The notes: generated by a model from the letters alone, not told the origin. Counted from the first letter of the stretch, positions 52,441 to 61,818 are shown. The stretch is 64,000 bases of DNA from Desulfovibrio aminophilus DSM 12254 (GCF_000422565.1 NZ_AUMA01000009.1:1-64000), one strand, 5' to 3'. Numbers and translations are program-made.

Positions 52441-53616
52441 ATGTCCGACACGAACAACACCTCGTTCACCCGGCGGGACTTCATCAAGGGCGCGGCCCTG
52501 GGAGTGGGCCTCGGCGCCATCGGCGCCATGGGCCTCTATTCATACTCGCCCATGAGTCGCCAACACATCGCCCAGGTCCAGCGCAAGATGACCGACTTCG
52601 GCGTCTGCAAGAGCGTCAAGGCCCGGGTCATCTCCGAGACGAGCTGGTTCGACAACGCAACGCTCATGGGCGACATCAAGGCCGCCGGCGGCCTGCTCGT
52701 GGACCAGTACACCTACAACTGGCCGCCCTTCGGCGACGGCACGGGCCTGGGCAAGGGCTCGTACGAGAAGGGCATCGCCAAGATCAAGCACCTGCTGCCC
52801 AACCGCCTGGAAGAAGCCTGGGAGATCACCCGGAACCTTTCCGTACATCCCGAAAACCCCGGCGGCTTCGCGGCCCTGGTGGAAGTGGAACAGATGGACG
52901 GCAAGGTCCGCAAGTTCCTCCTGGACTCCGGCTGGTCCTACAAGTGGATGGACGAATGCTTCAAGCGCGAGGGCATCGACAAGATGCTGGCCAACGGCGA
53001 GATCGAGGCCCTGTTCATCTCCCACGAGCACTTCGATCACTACTGGGGCCTGCCCGTGACCCTCAAGTACGCCCCGGGCATCAAGGTCTACATCCCGGAC
53101 ACCTTCTACCCCTCCGGGCTGCAGTACATCGCCGACTCCGGGCACAAGGGCGAGGTGGTCAAGGTCAAGAAGGGTCTCTGCCCGATCCTGCCGGGCATGG
53201 CCACCTACGTGTTCGACGTGCCGATCATCTGCAAGGTCTTCGGTGAGCAGTCCATGTACTTCAACGTGGCCGACCTGGGGCTGGTGAGCATCACCGGATG
53301 CTGCCACCAGGGCATCATCCTCTTCGCCGACACGGCGTACAAGGAGCTCAAGTACGAGAACGACAGGTTCCACGGCCTCTACGGCGGCCTGCACATCTCG
53401 CCGTTCGACGACTGGGATCCCAAGTACGACGACCTGGTCATCGGCCTGAAGAAGTGGAATCTGGAGAAGGTCGGCTGCAACCATTGCACCGGCCTGGTCA
53501 CGGCCAAGAAGTTCATCGACAGCGGCTATCCCGTGGTCCGGGGCACGGCCCGTTTCCGCACCAAGGACACGGCCTACCTGGGCAACGGCGACACCATCGA
53601 GTTCAAGAAGGCGTAA
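52441..53616 (+). CDS. Tat-exported metallo-beta-lactamase-fold hydrolase (COG1237-like)
   Basis: A 391-residue protein. Twin-arginine signal in residues 1-35 (FTRRDFIKGAALGVGLGAIG), so it is exported folded. The metallo-beta-lactamase fold has H195-E-H197-x-D199-H200, a later His289 in ITGCCHQGIILF and His348 in GCNHCTGLVTAKKF. The CCHQGI and HCTG pair are like those of COG1237 proteins (relatives of the dihydropterin ribofuranosyl-aminobenzene phosphate synthase), not of classical beta-lactamases. A dinuclear zinc or iron site in the periplasm is expected; the substrate is unknown. Good GAGGAG ribosome site, 13 bp after the membrane protein gene. Confidence 0.82.
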   Translation: MSDTNNTSFTRRDFIKGAALGVGLGAIGAMGLYSYSPMSRQHIAQVQRKMTDFGVCKSVKARVISETSWFDNATLMGDIKAAGGLLVDQYTYNWPPFGDGTGLGKGSYEKGIAKIKHLLPNRLEEAWEITRNLSVHPENPGGFAALVEVEQMDGKVRKFLLDSGWSYKWMDECFKREGIDKMLANGEIEALFISHEHFDHYWGLPVTLKYAPGIKVYIPDTFYPSGLQYIADSGHKGEVVKVKKGLCPILPGMATYVFDVPIICKVFGEQSMYFNVADLGLVSITGCCHQGIILFADTAYKELKYENDRFHGLYGGLHISPFDDWDPKYDDLVIGLKKWNLEKVGCNHCTGLVTAKKFIDSGYPVVRGTARFRTKDTAYLGNGDTIEFKKA

Positions 53617-53625
53617 CCTCCGACC

Positions 53626-53656
53626 GAGGGCTCCCCCTCGCACAGGGGGAGCCCTC
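53626..53656 (+). promoter_or_regulatory. Strong intra-operon hairpin before the G3E GTPase
   Basis: A perfect 12-bp stem (GAGGGCTCCCCC / GGGGGAGCCCTC) with a 7-base loop, between the hydrolase stop and the GTPase start. It has no T-run, so it is better read as an mRNA-stabilising or attenuating hairpin than as a terminator. Its 3' foot is 12 bp before the GTPase ATG, where a ribosome site would be expected. Confidence 0.6.
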
Positions 53657-53668
53657 TCCGGCGCGCGC

Positions 53669-55444
53669 ATGAACCTCTTCGACATCACCCCGGTCCGCAT
53701 GGAGGACGCCCAGGGGGCCTGGCTCCCGAGCTTTCTGCGCGCCCTGCTCCTGCGGACCCAGTTCAGCCACTCCCGGGCCCGGGCCCTGGGCTGGCGCGGC
53801 CTGCGCCCCTCCTTGGCCTTCGGCGAGTCCTGGACCTGCCGCATCGCGGGTCGCCCGGGCATCTTCGGCCTGCTCTTCGAGGGCGAGGAGATGACTTCCG
53901 AGGGACTGCGCGGCCGTTTCTCCCTGCACCTCTTCCCGGACCCGGGCGACCCCCGGGCCGAACTCCTGCCCCTGGACGCGGCCGTGACCGCCCAGCGGCC
54001 GGACTACTGGGATCTGGTGCGTGAATTCCAGGGCCGGGACGAGACGCGGGCCTCCTTCCGACTCGGCACGCTGGAGATGACCGCCGCCGCGGACGGCCGC
54101 TCCCTGGCCCTGGTTCTCGCGGCCCCCACACGGCGCAAGCTCATCTCCTTGGACGGCCTGGAATGGCCCCCGGGATCGGGAAACCACATCGTCCCCCCGG
54201 GCGGCCTGGAGTCGAACCTGGCGGCCTTCGGCCCGGCCCTGCGGTTTTTCCGCGTCCTGGCGGCCACCGTCACGCATGTCCTCGGTCGCGCGCCCCGGAC
54301 CCGGAGCCTGGAAAGTCTGCCGGGCTGGATTCAGTGGCGACGCGGCGCGGAGGTCTTCCGCGGGAAGGACGAGGCCGTGCGCCTGTTGCGTCTGCGCCTG
54401 GAGTACGGCGAAGCCCCGGCCGGGGCGGCCGACGGGCCGCCGCGCCGCCAGCCCTGGGACTTCAGCCACGACCCGGCCTGGTTCGAGGCCCGCGACCCGG
54501 GCGGCCGCGAAAACCTGCCTGAACTGTTCGTACTCACCGGGTTCCTGGGTTCGGGCAAGACCAGCCTGCTGCGCCGCTTCGTGGAGCACTGCCTGCAGCG
54601 CGACCGCTTCGTGGCCGTGATCCAGAACGAGATCGGGGCCGTGGGCCTGGACGGCAAGCTCCTGGAGCGGGACTCCCAGGTCCTGGAGATGGACGAGGGT
54701 TGCGTCTGCTGCTCGCTCTCGGGCCAGCTCAAGAAGGGTCTGGCGCGCATCCTGGAGCGCTACCGGCCGGACGTGGTGGTCCTGGAGATGAGCGGGCTGG
54801 CCAACCCCAAGAACCTTCTGGCCGAGCTGCGGGAGCTGCGCGACCTGGTGCGCCGGGGCCCGCTGGTGGCCGTGGCCGAGGCCTCTGGGCTGGAGGAGCT
54901 GCTGCATGGCAGCGAGGTGGCCCGCGACCAGTTGGCCGCCGCCGACGTGCTCGTGCTGAACAAACGCGACCTGCTCGACCCGGACCGGGCGGAACAGTCG
55001 CGCGCGGCGGCCCAGGCGGTCAACCCCCGGGCCCTGGTCCTGGAGGCCGAACACGGCGACATCCCCTTCGGCCTGCTGCACGACCCGACCCTGGCGCGCG
55101 AGGGTCTGGCCTGGGACGACCTGCTGCCGCACTTCCACGAGCACGGCACCCACGCCGGGGAAGGCTTCGCCGCCCGGACTCTGCTTCTGGAGGCCCCGGT
55201 TCCGGCCGAGGCCCTGGGCCCGGCCCTGGAACGCGCGGCGGCCCGGGCCTTCCGGGTCAAGGGCATCGTGGACGTGCTCGGCGAGGAGTGCCCCGTGCTC
55301 GTCCAGGCCGTGGCCGGACGACTGGAGACCTCGCCCCTGCGCGGCCATGCCCGGCCCGAACGCTTCCTGGTCTGCATCGGCCGCGAGCTGCCCGAGGACT
55401 TCGCCGAAGCGCTGGCGCGCGACCTGGAGGTCGGGCGGGCCTGA
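53669..55444 (+). CDS. G3E (COG0523) GTPase, metallochaperone type, with large N-terminal extension
   Basis: A 591-residue protein. Residues 1-285 form a domain I do not recognise. The rest is a CobW / YjiA / HypB-type G3E GTPase: Walker A GFLGSGKTSLL from G291, metal motif C345-V-C347-C348 (EGCVCCSLSG), NKRD at 431-434 and a CobW C-terminal domain. A His-rich loop H488-F-H-E-H-G-T-H495 adds further metal ligands. Members of COG0523 deliver zinc, cobalt or nickel to client proteins using GTP. No close Shine-Dalgarno is seen after the hairpin. Beside a Tat-exported metallo-hydrolase, a client-specific chaperone role is likely. Confidence 0.82.
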   Translation: MNLFDITPVRMEDAQGAWLPSFLRALLLRTQFSHSRARALGWRGLRPSLAFGESWTCRIAGRPGIFGLLFEGEEMTSEGLRGRFSLHLFPDPGDPRAELLPLDAAVTAQRPDYWDLVREFQGRDETRASFRLGTLEMTAAADGRSLALVLAAPTRRKLISLDGLEWPPGSGNHIVPPGGLESNLAAFGPALRFFRVLAATVTHVLGRAPRTRSLESLPGWIQWRRGAEVFRGKDEAVRLLRLRLEYGEAPAGAADGPPRRQPWDFSHDPAWFEARDPGGRENLPELFVLTGFLGSGKTSLLRRFVEHCLQRDRFVAVIQNEIGAVGLDGKLLERDSQVLEMDEGCVCCSLSGQLKKGLARILERYRPDVVVLEMSGLANPKNLLAELRELRDLVRRGPLVAVAEASGLEELLHGSEVARDQLAAADVLVLNKRDLLDPDRAEQSRAAAQAVNPRALVLEAEHGDIPFGLLHDPTLAREGLAWDDLLPHFHEHGTHAGEGFAARTLLLEAPVPAEALGPALERAAARAFRVKGIVDVLGEECPVLVQAVAGRLETSPLRGHARPERFLVCIGRELPEDFAEALARDLEVGRA

Positions 55445-55533
55445 CGGGCTGCCGCGCTCAGCCCGTCATCAAGGCCATTCAAAAAAAACATCCACGCATA
55501 GCGCCGCCCCGCGCGGATTGTTCACCGGCCCGC

Positions 55534-55560
55534 TAAAGTTTTTCCTCAATCGTCCGATGG
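55534..55560 (+). promoter_or_regulatory. Sigma-28 (FliA)-type promoter
   Basis: TAAAGTTT (55534-55541), an 11-bp spacer, then TCCGATGG (55553-55560). The -35 element matches the flagellar sigma-28 consensus (TAAAGTTT-N11-GCCGATAA) perfectly and the -10 keeps the CCGAT core. Transcription would begin near 55567. Confidence 0.6.
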
Positions 55561-55615
55561 GAATCTCAGATCAGGGATGACAGTCCCCCCGGGGGACGGA
55601 ACCACGGACGGTTTC

Positions 55616-56326
55616 ATGCAGCCCATTCTCTTCTCCATCATCACGCCCAGCACGGGGCGCAGGCCGAAGGCCCTGGCCGCCGCCGTGCGCTCGGTGCGCG
55701 CGGCCGTGGACTTCGCGGGCCTGCCGGAGGGTGCGGTGGAGATGCTCGTGGGCTTCGACGGGGTGCGCGGGGAACGGCCGCCGGACCTGGACCTGGCCCG
55801 CTTCCTGGACCTGCCCAAGGACGAGGACTGGGGCAACGGCATCCGCGACATCCTGCTCAAGATCGCCAAGGGCGAACGCGTCCTGTTCCTGGACGACGAC
55901 AACTCGCTCAAACCCCACGCCCTGGCCGCCTACATGGACCACCTGGATGCCGAAATGGTCGTGGCCCGCATCGACACGAGCCTGGCCTTCGACAAGCCGT
56001 TCATCCCCGAAGACGCCCCCGGCCGCGATCCCATCCGCCAGTGCAACGTGGATCCGCTCTGCCTCTCGCTCTCGCGCGAGCTGGTGGTCACGCGTTGCGG
56101 CGGCTGGGTGCACAAGGGCCGCTACGAGGCCGACTTCCTGAACATCCGCCTCTGGAGCCGCCGGGCCAGAAGCCTGCGGCTCATCGACGACATCGTGGCC
56201 ACTTACGACTCCGGCCGCAGCCTGGACGCCCGCGCCCTGTCGCGGCGGCAGATGCACCTGCTGGACCGTCTGGCGGAGGAACGGCGCGGCCCGGCCCCGG
56301 GGTTCGCGGTCCGGGCCGCCGTATGA
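55616..56326 (+). CDS. Family 2 (GT-A) glycosyltransferase
   Basis: A 236-residue soluble transferase, MQPILFSIITPSTGRRPKAL at the N-terminus and a D-D-D metal / nucleotide-sugar motif in VLFLDDDNSLKPHAL. A longer frame starts at ATG 55577, but the sigma-28-like promoter would leave only a 10-base leader there, so ATG 55616 is preferred. The C-terminal third (CGGWVHKGRYEADFLNIRLW) is likely the acceptor side. Donor and acceptor are unknown. If the promoter is real, flagellin or motility-organ glycosylation is a reasonable guess. It converges with the flavoredoxin gene with a 1-bp gap. Confidence 0.75.
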   Translation: MQPILFSIITPSTGRRPKALAAAVRSVRAAVDFAGLPEGAVEMLVGFDGVRGERPPDLDLARFLDLPKDEDWGNGIRDILLKIAKGERVLFLDDDNSLKPHALAAYMDHLDAEMVVARIDTSLAFDKPFIPEDAPGRDPIRQCNVDPLCLSLSRELVVTRCGGWVHKGRYEADFLNIRLWSRRARSLRLIDDIVATYDSGRSLDARALSRRQMHLLDRLAEERRGPAPGFAVRAAV

Positions 56327-56327
56327 C

Positions 56328-56903
56328 CTACTTCCCGACCAGCTTCCGACCGATGGAGAAGCCCGGACCGATCACCGGCCCGGTGGCGTGGTACATCCGG
56401 CCCGAGGGATCGTAGAGCACGGGCCGGACCTTCTCCATCACGGCCTTGCCCGCCTCGTTCAGCACCGACTCCTCGGCCAGCACGTCCACGATCTCGCCCA
56501 CGAACTGCGTGTGCAGGCCCAACTCGTGGACGAAGAGCACCCTGCACTCCACCACCAGGGGGAACTCGCCCACATAGGGCGCGTCCACCGTGCCGCCGCG
56601 CACGGGCGTGAGTCCGGTGGCGGCGAATTTGTCCGTGTCGCGGCCCGAAACCAGGCCGAAGGCGTCGGCCAGATCGGCCTGTTCGGCCGAGGGTACGTTC
56701 ACCGTGAAGGCCTTGCGGGCCATGATGCAGCCGTGGGTGTAGGTGGCCGCGCGCAGGGACACGGCCAGACAAGGCGGCTTGGAGCAGCAGATGCCGCCCC
56801 AGGCGGCGGTCATGGCGTTGGCCTTGCCCTCGGCGTCATAGGCGCCCACCAACCAGACCGGCGTGGGCATGGCCAGGGTTCCGGCTCCCAGGGATTTCTT
56901 CAT
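56328..56903 (-). CDS. Flavoredoxin-like flavin reductase family protein
   Basis: A 191-residue FMN-binding split-barrel protein. N-terminal MKKSLGAGTLAMPTPVWLVG, then NAMTAAWGGICCSKPPCLAV (FMN phosphate region), RKAFTVNVPS and GLVSGRDTDKFAATGLTPV, closely resembling Desulfovibrio flavoredoxin as I remember it. Flavoredoxin takes part in electron transfer around sulfite and thiosulfate reduction. ATG codons lie at 56904-56906 and 56901-56903; the second has the better six-base spacing from GGAGG. Confidence 0.85.
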   Translation of the reverse strand: MKKSLGAGTLAMPTPVWLVGAYDAEGKANAMTAAWGGICCSKPPCLAVSLRAATYTHGCIMARKAFTVNVPSAEQADLADAFGLVSGRDTDKFAATGLTPVRGGTVDAPYVGEFPLVVECRVLFVHELGLHTQFVGEIVDVLAEESVLNEAGKAVMEKVRPVLYDPSGRMYHATGPVIGPGFSIGRKLVGK

Positions 56904-57146
56904 CATCAACCTCCCGACGCCGAAAGCGGCGCCTGTCCAGGTCATGACCCAGACCGCCGCATTTGGCAAGAATCGGCCGGGCGCCCGGAACATCCATACA
57001 ATACGCTGAATTTGCTGGTCGAATTTTGTTGCCCCCGCCCTCTTCCCCCCGGGGGGCCTTTTGGGCTATGAAGCGGGATTACGATTCTTTGACACATTGC
57101 GGCCGCCGGGACCCACTCGGCCTCGCGTGGCCGAGAGAGGTGAACC

Positions 57147-58364
57147 ATGCCTTTGTGCACCATTGAAGAGGCCATGGAAGACATCCGGCGCGGCCGGATG
57201 GTCATCATGGTCGACGACGAGGACCGCGAGAACGAGGGCGACCTCGTCTGCGCGGCGGAAAAGGTCACGCCCCAGGCCATCAACTTCATGGCCACCCACG
57301 GCCGGGGCCTGATCTGCCTGGCCATGGAGCCCGAGTTCATCGACCGGCTCAGGCTGCCGCTCATGAGCCAGCACAACCAGACCAAGTTCGGCACCAACTT
57401 CACGGTCTCCATCGAGGCCCGCGAGGGCGTGACCACGGGCATCTCGGCCTTCGACCGGGCGACCACGATCCTGACCGCCGTGGGCGACACGGTGCAGCCC
57501 CAGGACATCGTCACCCCGGGCCACGTCTTCCCCCTGCGGGCCCGCGAGGGCGGCGTGCTCGTGCGCGCCGGGCAGACCGAGGGCAGCGTGGACCTCTGCC
57601 GTCTGGCCGGATTGAAACCCGCCGGGGTCATCTGCGAGATCATGCGCGAGGACGGCAACATGGCCCGCATGCCCGACCTCGTCCCCTTCGCCGAGAAGCA
57701 CGGCCTGAAGATCTGCTCCGTGGCCGAGCTCATCCGCTACCGCATGAAGTTCGGCGGGCACATCGTGACCAAGGTGGCCGAGGCCGAGCTGCCCACCCGC
57801 TGGGGCCACTTCCGCACCGTGGCCTTCCAGTCCGAGGCCGACAACCGCACCCACATCGCCCTGATCATGGGCGACGTCCACCCGGACGAACCCACGCTCG
57901 TGCGCGTGCACAGCGAATGCCTCACCGGCGACGTGTTCGGCTCCATGCGCTGCGACTGCGGCCAGCAGCTCGCGGCGGCCATGTGCCAGATCAACCGCGA
58001 GGGCAAGGGCGTGCTGCTCTACATGCGCCAGGAGGGCCGGGGCATCGGCCTGGGCAACAAGATCAAGGCCTATCATCTCCAGGACGAGGGTCTGGACACC
58101 GTGGAGGCCAACCAGCGCCTGGGCTTCGCGCCGGACCTGCGCGAATACGGCACCGGGGCCCAGATCCTGGTCTCCCTGGGCGTCTCCAAGATGCGCCTGA
58201 TGACCAACAACCCCAAAAAAATCATCGGCCTGGAAGGCTACGGCTTGGAGGTCGTGGAGCGGGTGCCCATCGAAATGACGGCCTGCGACATGAACCTGAA
58301 CTACCTGACCACCAAGAAGGAAAAGCTCGGGCACCTGCTGGAGCTGAAGAACCGCAAGAACTGA
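57147..58364 (+). CDS. ribBA: Bifunctional DHBP synthase / GTP cyclohydrolase II
   Basis: A 405-residue fusion feeding both branches of riboflavin synthesis. Residues 1-200 are the 3,4-dihydroxy-2-butanone-4-phosphate synthase ([42 protein letters not shown]). Residues 205-400 are GTP cyclohydrolase II with zinc cysteines in [18 protein letters not shown] and [13 protein letters not shown]. In the first domain the usual GHTEA reads G-Q143-TEG, so a metal-ligand His is replaced by Gln. The cyclohydrolase half appears intact. First of the second rib block. Confidence 0.95.
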   Translation: MPLCTIEEAMEDIRRGRMVIMVDDEDRENEGDLVCAAEKVTPQAINFMATHGRGLICLAMEPEFIDRLRLPLMSQHNQTKFGTNFTVSIEAREGVTTGISAFDRATTILTAVGDTVQPQDIVTPGHVFPLRAREGGVLVRAGQTEGSVDLCRLAGLKPAGVICEIMREDGNMARMPDLVPFAEKHGLKICSVAELIRYRMKFGGHIVTKVAEAELPTRWGHFRTVAFQSEADNRTHIALIMGDVHPDEPTLVRVHSECLTGDVFGSMRCDCGQQLAAAMCQINREGKGVLLYMRQEGRGIGLGNKIKAYHLQDEGLDTVEANQRLGFAPDLREYGTGAQILVSLGVSKMRLMTNNPKKIIGLEGYGLEVVERVPIEMTACDMNLNYLTTKKEKLGHLLELKNRKN

Positions 58365-58376
58365 GCGGAGGATATC

Positions 58377-58844
58377 ATGAACATCAGGACCATCGAGGGA
58401 AAGCTGGAGGCCGGGAAACTCAGATTCGCCCTCATCGCCGCCCGCTTCAACGACTTCATCGTGGACAAGCTCGTCTCTGGGGCCCTGGACTATCTCCTGC
58501 GCCACGGCGCGGACGAGAAGAACATCACCCTGACCCGCATCCCCGGCGCCTTCGAGATGCCCGTGGTGGCCCGCAAGCTGGCCGCTTCCGGCAACTACGA
58601 CGGCGTCATCTGCCTGGGCGCGGTGATCCGGGGCGCCACCCCGCACTTCGACTTCGTGGCCACGGAATGCGTCAAGGGCATCGCCCACGTGGCTCTGGAG
58701 ACCGGTGTGCCCGTGGGCTTCGGCGTGCTGACCACTGACACCCTGGAGCAGGCCATCGAGCGGGCGGGTTCCAAAGCCGGCAACAAGGGCGTGGAAGCGG
58801 CCCAGGCCGTGCTGGAAACCGTGCGCGTCCTGGAGCAGCTCTAA
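58377..58844 (+). CDS. ribH: 6,7-dimethyl-8-ribityllumazine synthase
   Basis: A 155-residue lumazine synthase condensing the RibD product with DHBP. Signatures: [52 protein letters not shown] with the catalytic His, and [25 protein letters not shown] ribosome site, 12 bp after ribBA. Probably assembles into a 60-mer shell in this family. Confidence 0.96.
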   Translation: MNIRTIEGKLEAGKLRFALIAARFNDFIVDKLVSGALDYLLRHGADEKNITLTRIPGAFEMPVVARKLAASGNYDGVICLGAVIRGATPHFDFVATECVKGIAHVALETGVPVGFGVLTTDTLEQAIERAGSKAGNKGVEAAQAVLETVRVLEQL

Positions 58845-58847
58845 AAC

Positions 58848-59309
58848 ATGGCGCAGAAAAAAGGCACGCGCCGGGCAGGCCGCACCCTGGCCTTCCAGGT
58901 GCTCTACGGGTTGGCCTTCGCCCCGGCCGAGGCCGCTCCCTCGCTGGAATGGACTCTCGCCGAAAATCCGGCGGCCCTGGACGAAACGTCCGACGAGGTC
59001 AAGACCTTCGCCTGGGAGCTGGTGCGCGGGGTCTGGGCCAAGCGCGACGAATTGGACCAGATCATCCACAAGCATTCCAAGCACTGGAAGCTGCACCGCA
59101 TCGCCAAGGTCGAGCTGGCCATCCTGCGGCTGGCGCTCTACGAGATGCTGCACTGCGCGGACATCCCGCTCAAGGTGGCCATCAACGAGGCCATCGAGCT
59201 GTCCAAGCAATTCGGCGACGAGAACTCGCGCAACTTCATCAACGGCATCCTGGACGCCGCGGCCAAGACCGTGGACAACGGCGATCTCGGGGTGGACAAG
59301 AAATTCTGA
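58848..59309 (+). CDS. nusB: Transcription antitermination factor NusB
   Basis: A 153-residue all-helical RNA-binding protein acting with NusE at boxA sequences of rRNA operons. [17 protein letters not shown] at the N-terminus, [20 protein letters not shown] and [19 protein letters not shown], with [11 protein letters not shown] at the end. Three bases after ribH, the common ribH-nusB pairing. Confidence 0.95.
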   Translation: MAQKKGTRRAGRTLAFQVLYGLAFAPAEAAPSLEWTLAENPAALDETSDEVKTFAWELVRGVWAKRDELDQIIHKHSKHWKLHRIAKVELAILRLALYEMLHCADIPLKVAINEAIELSKQFGDENSRNFINGILDAAAKTVDNGDLGVDKKF

Positions 59310-59322
59310 CGGGACAAGGAAC

Positions 59323-61818
59323 ATGGCGCTCGGCAAATACGATCCGGAACGCATCGAGAACAAGTGGCAGGACGAATGGAACTCGTCCCGCTGCTTCGAG
59401 GTCGAGGTCGACCCCTCGCGGCCCAAGTACTACGTGCTGGAGATGTTTCCCTACCCCTCGGGGAAGATCCACATGGGACACGTGCGCAACTACTCCATCG
59501 CGGACGTGGTGGCGCGCTACAAGCGTATGCGCGGCTTCAACGTGCTGCACCCCATGGGCTGGGACGCCTTCGGCCTGCCCGCCGAAAACGCGGCCATCAA
59601 GAACAAGTCCCATCCGGCCCAATGGACCTACGGCAACATCGCCGAGATGCGCGCCCAGCTCAAGCGCCTGGGCTACTCCTACGACTGGCGGCGCGAACTG
59701 GCCACCTGCCGGCCCGAATACTACAAGTGGGAGCAGCTCTTCTTCCTCAAATTCCTGGAAAAAGGCCTGGTCTACCGCAAGAACTCGCCGGTGAACTGGT
59801 GCGGGTCCTGCCAGACCGTGCTGGCCAACGAGCAGGTGGAGGACGGCCGCTGCTGGCGCTGCGACTCCGAGGTGGAGCAGAAGCAGCTCGAACAGTGGTT
59901 CCTGCGCATCACGGCCTACGCCGACGAGTTGCTGGACGACCTGAAGATGCTCGAGGGCGGCTGGCCCGAGCGCGTGCTGACCATGCAGCGCAACTGGATC
60001 GGCCGAAGCGTCGGCGCGCAGGTGAAGTTCCAGGTCAAGGGCATGGACGAGGTGGTGGAGGTCTTCACCACCCGGCCGGACACCCTCTGCGGGGCCACCT
60101 TCATGAGCCTGGCCGCCGAGCATCCCCTGGTGGAGAAGCTCATCGCCGGTTCGCCCGAGGCCGAGAAGGTGCGCGCCTTCTGCCGCGACGTGGCCAACAT
60201 GGACCGCATCAAGCGCGGGGCCGACGACCTCGAGAAAGAGGGCGTCTTCACCGGCGCGTACTGCATCAACCCGCTCACCGGCCGGGAGATGCCCATCCAC
60301 GTGGCCAACTTCGTGCTCATGGGCTACGGCACCGGCGCGGTCATGGCCGTGCCCGCCCACGACCAGCGCGACTTCGAGTTCGCCCGCAAGTACGATCTTC
60401 CCATGCGGGTGGTCATCCAGCCCAAGGGCGAGACCCTGAATCCGGCGGCCATGACCGCGGCCTACGCCGACCCCGGCATCCTGGTGAACTCCGGCGAATT
60501 CGACGGCCTGGAGAACGAGAAGGCCAAGGAAACCATCGTCGCCCGGCTGGCTGAACGGAACCTGGCCAAGCCCACGGTGAACTACCGCCTGCGCGACTGG
60601 AACATCTCGCGCCAGCGCTTCTGGGGCGCGCCCATCCCGGTGGTCTACTGCGAGAAATGCGGCATCGTGGGCGTCCCGCCCGAGGATCTGCCCGTGCGCC
60701 TGCCCGAGGACGCGGTCATGCGCACCGACGGCAAGTCGCCGCTGCCGTTCATGGACTCCTTCGCCCAGGCCTCCTGCCCCAAATGCGGCGGCCCGGCCCG
60801 GCGCGAGACCGACACCATGGACACCTTCGTGGAGTCCTCCTGGTACTTCCTGCGCTACACCTCGGCCCGCCTGGACACCGCGCCCTTCGACGCGGCCGCG
60901 CTCAAGTACTGGGCCCCGGTGGACCAGTACATCGGCGGCATCGAGCACGCCATCCTGCACCTGCTCTATGCCCGCTTCTTCACCAAGATCCTGCGCGACG
61001 AGGGCTACCCGGTCTCCGACGAGCCCTTCGCCCATCTGCTGACCCAAGGCATGGTGCTCAAGGACGGGGCCAAGATGTCCAAGTCCAAGGGCAACGTGGT
61101 GGACCCCAACGCCATGATCGGCCGCTACGGGGCCGACGCCACCCGTCTGTTCATCCTCTTCGCCTCTCCGCCGGAGAAGGATCTGGAGTGGAGCGACGCG
61201 GGCATCGAGGGCGCCTACCGCTTCCTGGGCCGCATCTGGCGGCTGGTGGAGGAGCTGGAGGGCGCGCTCGTGGCGGTCAAACCCTGCGCCCCGGTGGAGG
61301 GCGAGCTTTCGCCCCGGGCCAAGGATCTGCGCCGCAAGGAGCACGATACCGTGCGCCGCGTGACCCGCGACATCGAGAACGCCTTCCAGTTCAACACGGC
61401 CGTGGCCGCGCTCATGGAGCTGGTCAACGAGCTGTACGCGGCCAAGGACGAGCTGCGGACCCGCCCCGAAGGCCCCAGGGTTCTGTCCTCGGCCGTGGCC
61501 ACAACCCTGGCCCTGCTCTCGCCCGTGGCCCCGCACCTCTGCGAGGAGCTGTGGCAGGTTCTGGGCCACGCCACGCACCTCTCCGAGGAGCCCTGGCCGC
61601 TCCACGACGAGGCCGCCCTGGCCCGCGACGAGGTGGAGGTGGTGGTCCAGGTCAACGGCAAGGTGCGCGGCCGGGCCAAGCTGGCCACCGACGCCTCCGA
61701 GGAGGAGGTGCGTTCGGTCGCCCTGGGCCTGGAGAACGTGGCCAAGCACCTGGAGGGCAAGGAGATCGCCAAGATCGTGCTCATCCCCGGCAAGCTGGTG
61801 AGCATCGTGGCCCGCTAG
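59323..61818 (+). CDS. leuS: Leucyl-tRNA synthetase
   Basis: An 831-residue class I synthetase. HIGH-type motif HMGH near residues 50-53 ([20 protein letters not shown]), a zinc-ribbon insertion ([14 protein letters not shown]...[10 protein letters not shown]), the CP1 editing domain (about 225-420, with [12 protein letters not shown] and [20 protein letters not shown]), KMSKS as [14 protein letters not shown] near residue 584, and anticodon-binding and C-terminal domains. Length normal. GACAAGGA ribosome region before the ATG. Confidence 0.97.
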   Translation: MALGKYDPERIENKWQDEWNSSRCFEVEVDPSRPKYYVLEMFPYPSGKIHMGHVRNYSIADVVARYKRMRGFNVLHPMGWDAFGLPAENAAIKNKSHPAQWTYGNIAEMRAQLKRLGYSYDWRRELATCRPEYYKWEQLFFLKFLEKGLVYRKNSPVNWCGSCQTVLANEQVEDGRCWRCDSEVEQKQLEQWFLRITAYADELLDDLKMLEGGWPERVLTMQRNWIGRSVGAQVKFQVKGMDEVVEVFTTRPDTLCGATFMSLAAEHPLVEKLIAGSPEAEKVRAFCRDVANMDRIKRGADDLEKEGVFTGAYCINPLTGREMPIHVANFVLMGYGTGAVMAVPAHDQRDFEFARKYDLPMRVVIQPKGETLNPAAMTAAYADPGILVNSGEFDGLENEKAKETIVARLAERNLAKPTVNYRLRDWNISRQRFWGAPIPVVYCEKCGIVGVPPEDLPVRLPEDAVMRTDGKSPLPFMDSFAQASCPKCGGPARRETDTMDTFVESSWYFLRYTSARLDTAPFDAAALKYWAPVDQYIGGIEHAILHLLYARFFTKILRDEGYPVSDEPFAHLLTQGMVLKDGAKMSKSKGNVVDPNAMIGRYGADATRLFILFASPPEKDLEWSDAGIEGAYRFLGRIWRLVEELEGALVAVKPCAPVEGELSPRAKDLRRKEHDTVRRVTRDIENAFQFNTAVAALMELVNELYAAKDELRTRPEGPRVLSSAVATTLALLSPVAPHLCEELWQVLGHATHLSEEPWPLHDEAALARDEVEVVVQVNGKVRGRAKLATDASEEEVRSVALGLENVAKHLEGKEIAKIVLIPGKLVSIVAR

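Noticed and set aside
50607-52529. 640-codon minus-strand frame across the membrane protein gene of the GntR operon
   Set aside because: Antisense shadow. The plus-strand gene has clear membrane helices, a strong ribosome site and ATGA coupling.
56904-57146. FMN riboswitch upstream of ribBA (and before ribD)
   Set aside because: No RFN-element signature blocks were seen in the leader of ribBA, and ribD has no free leader because it overlaps the deaminase gene.
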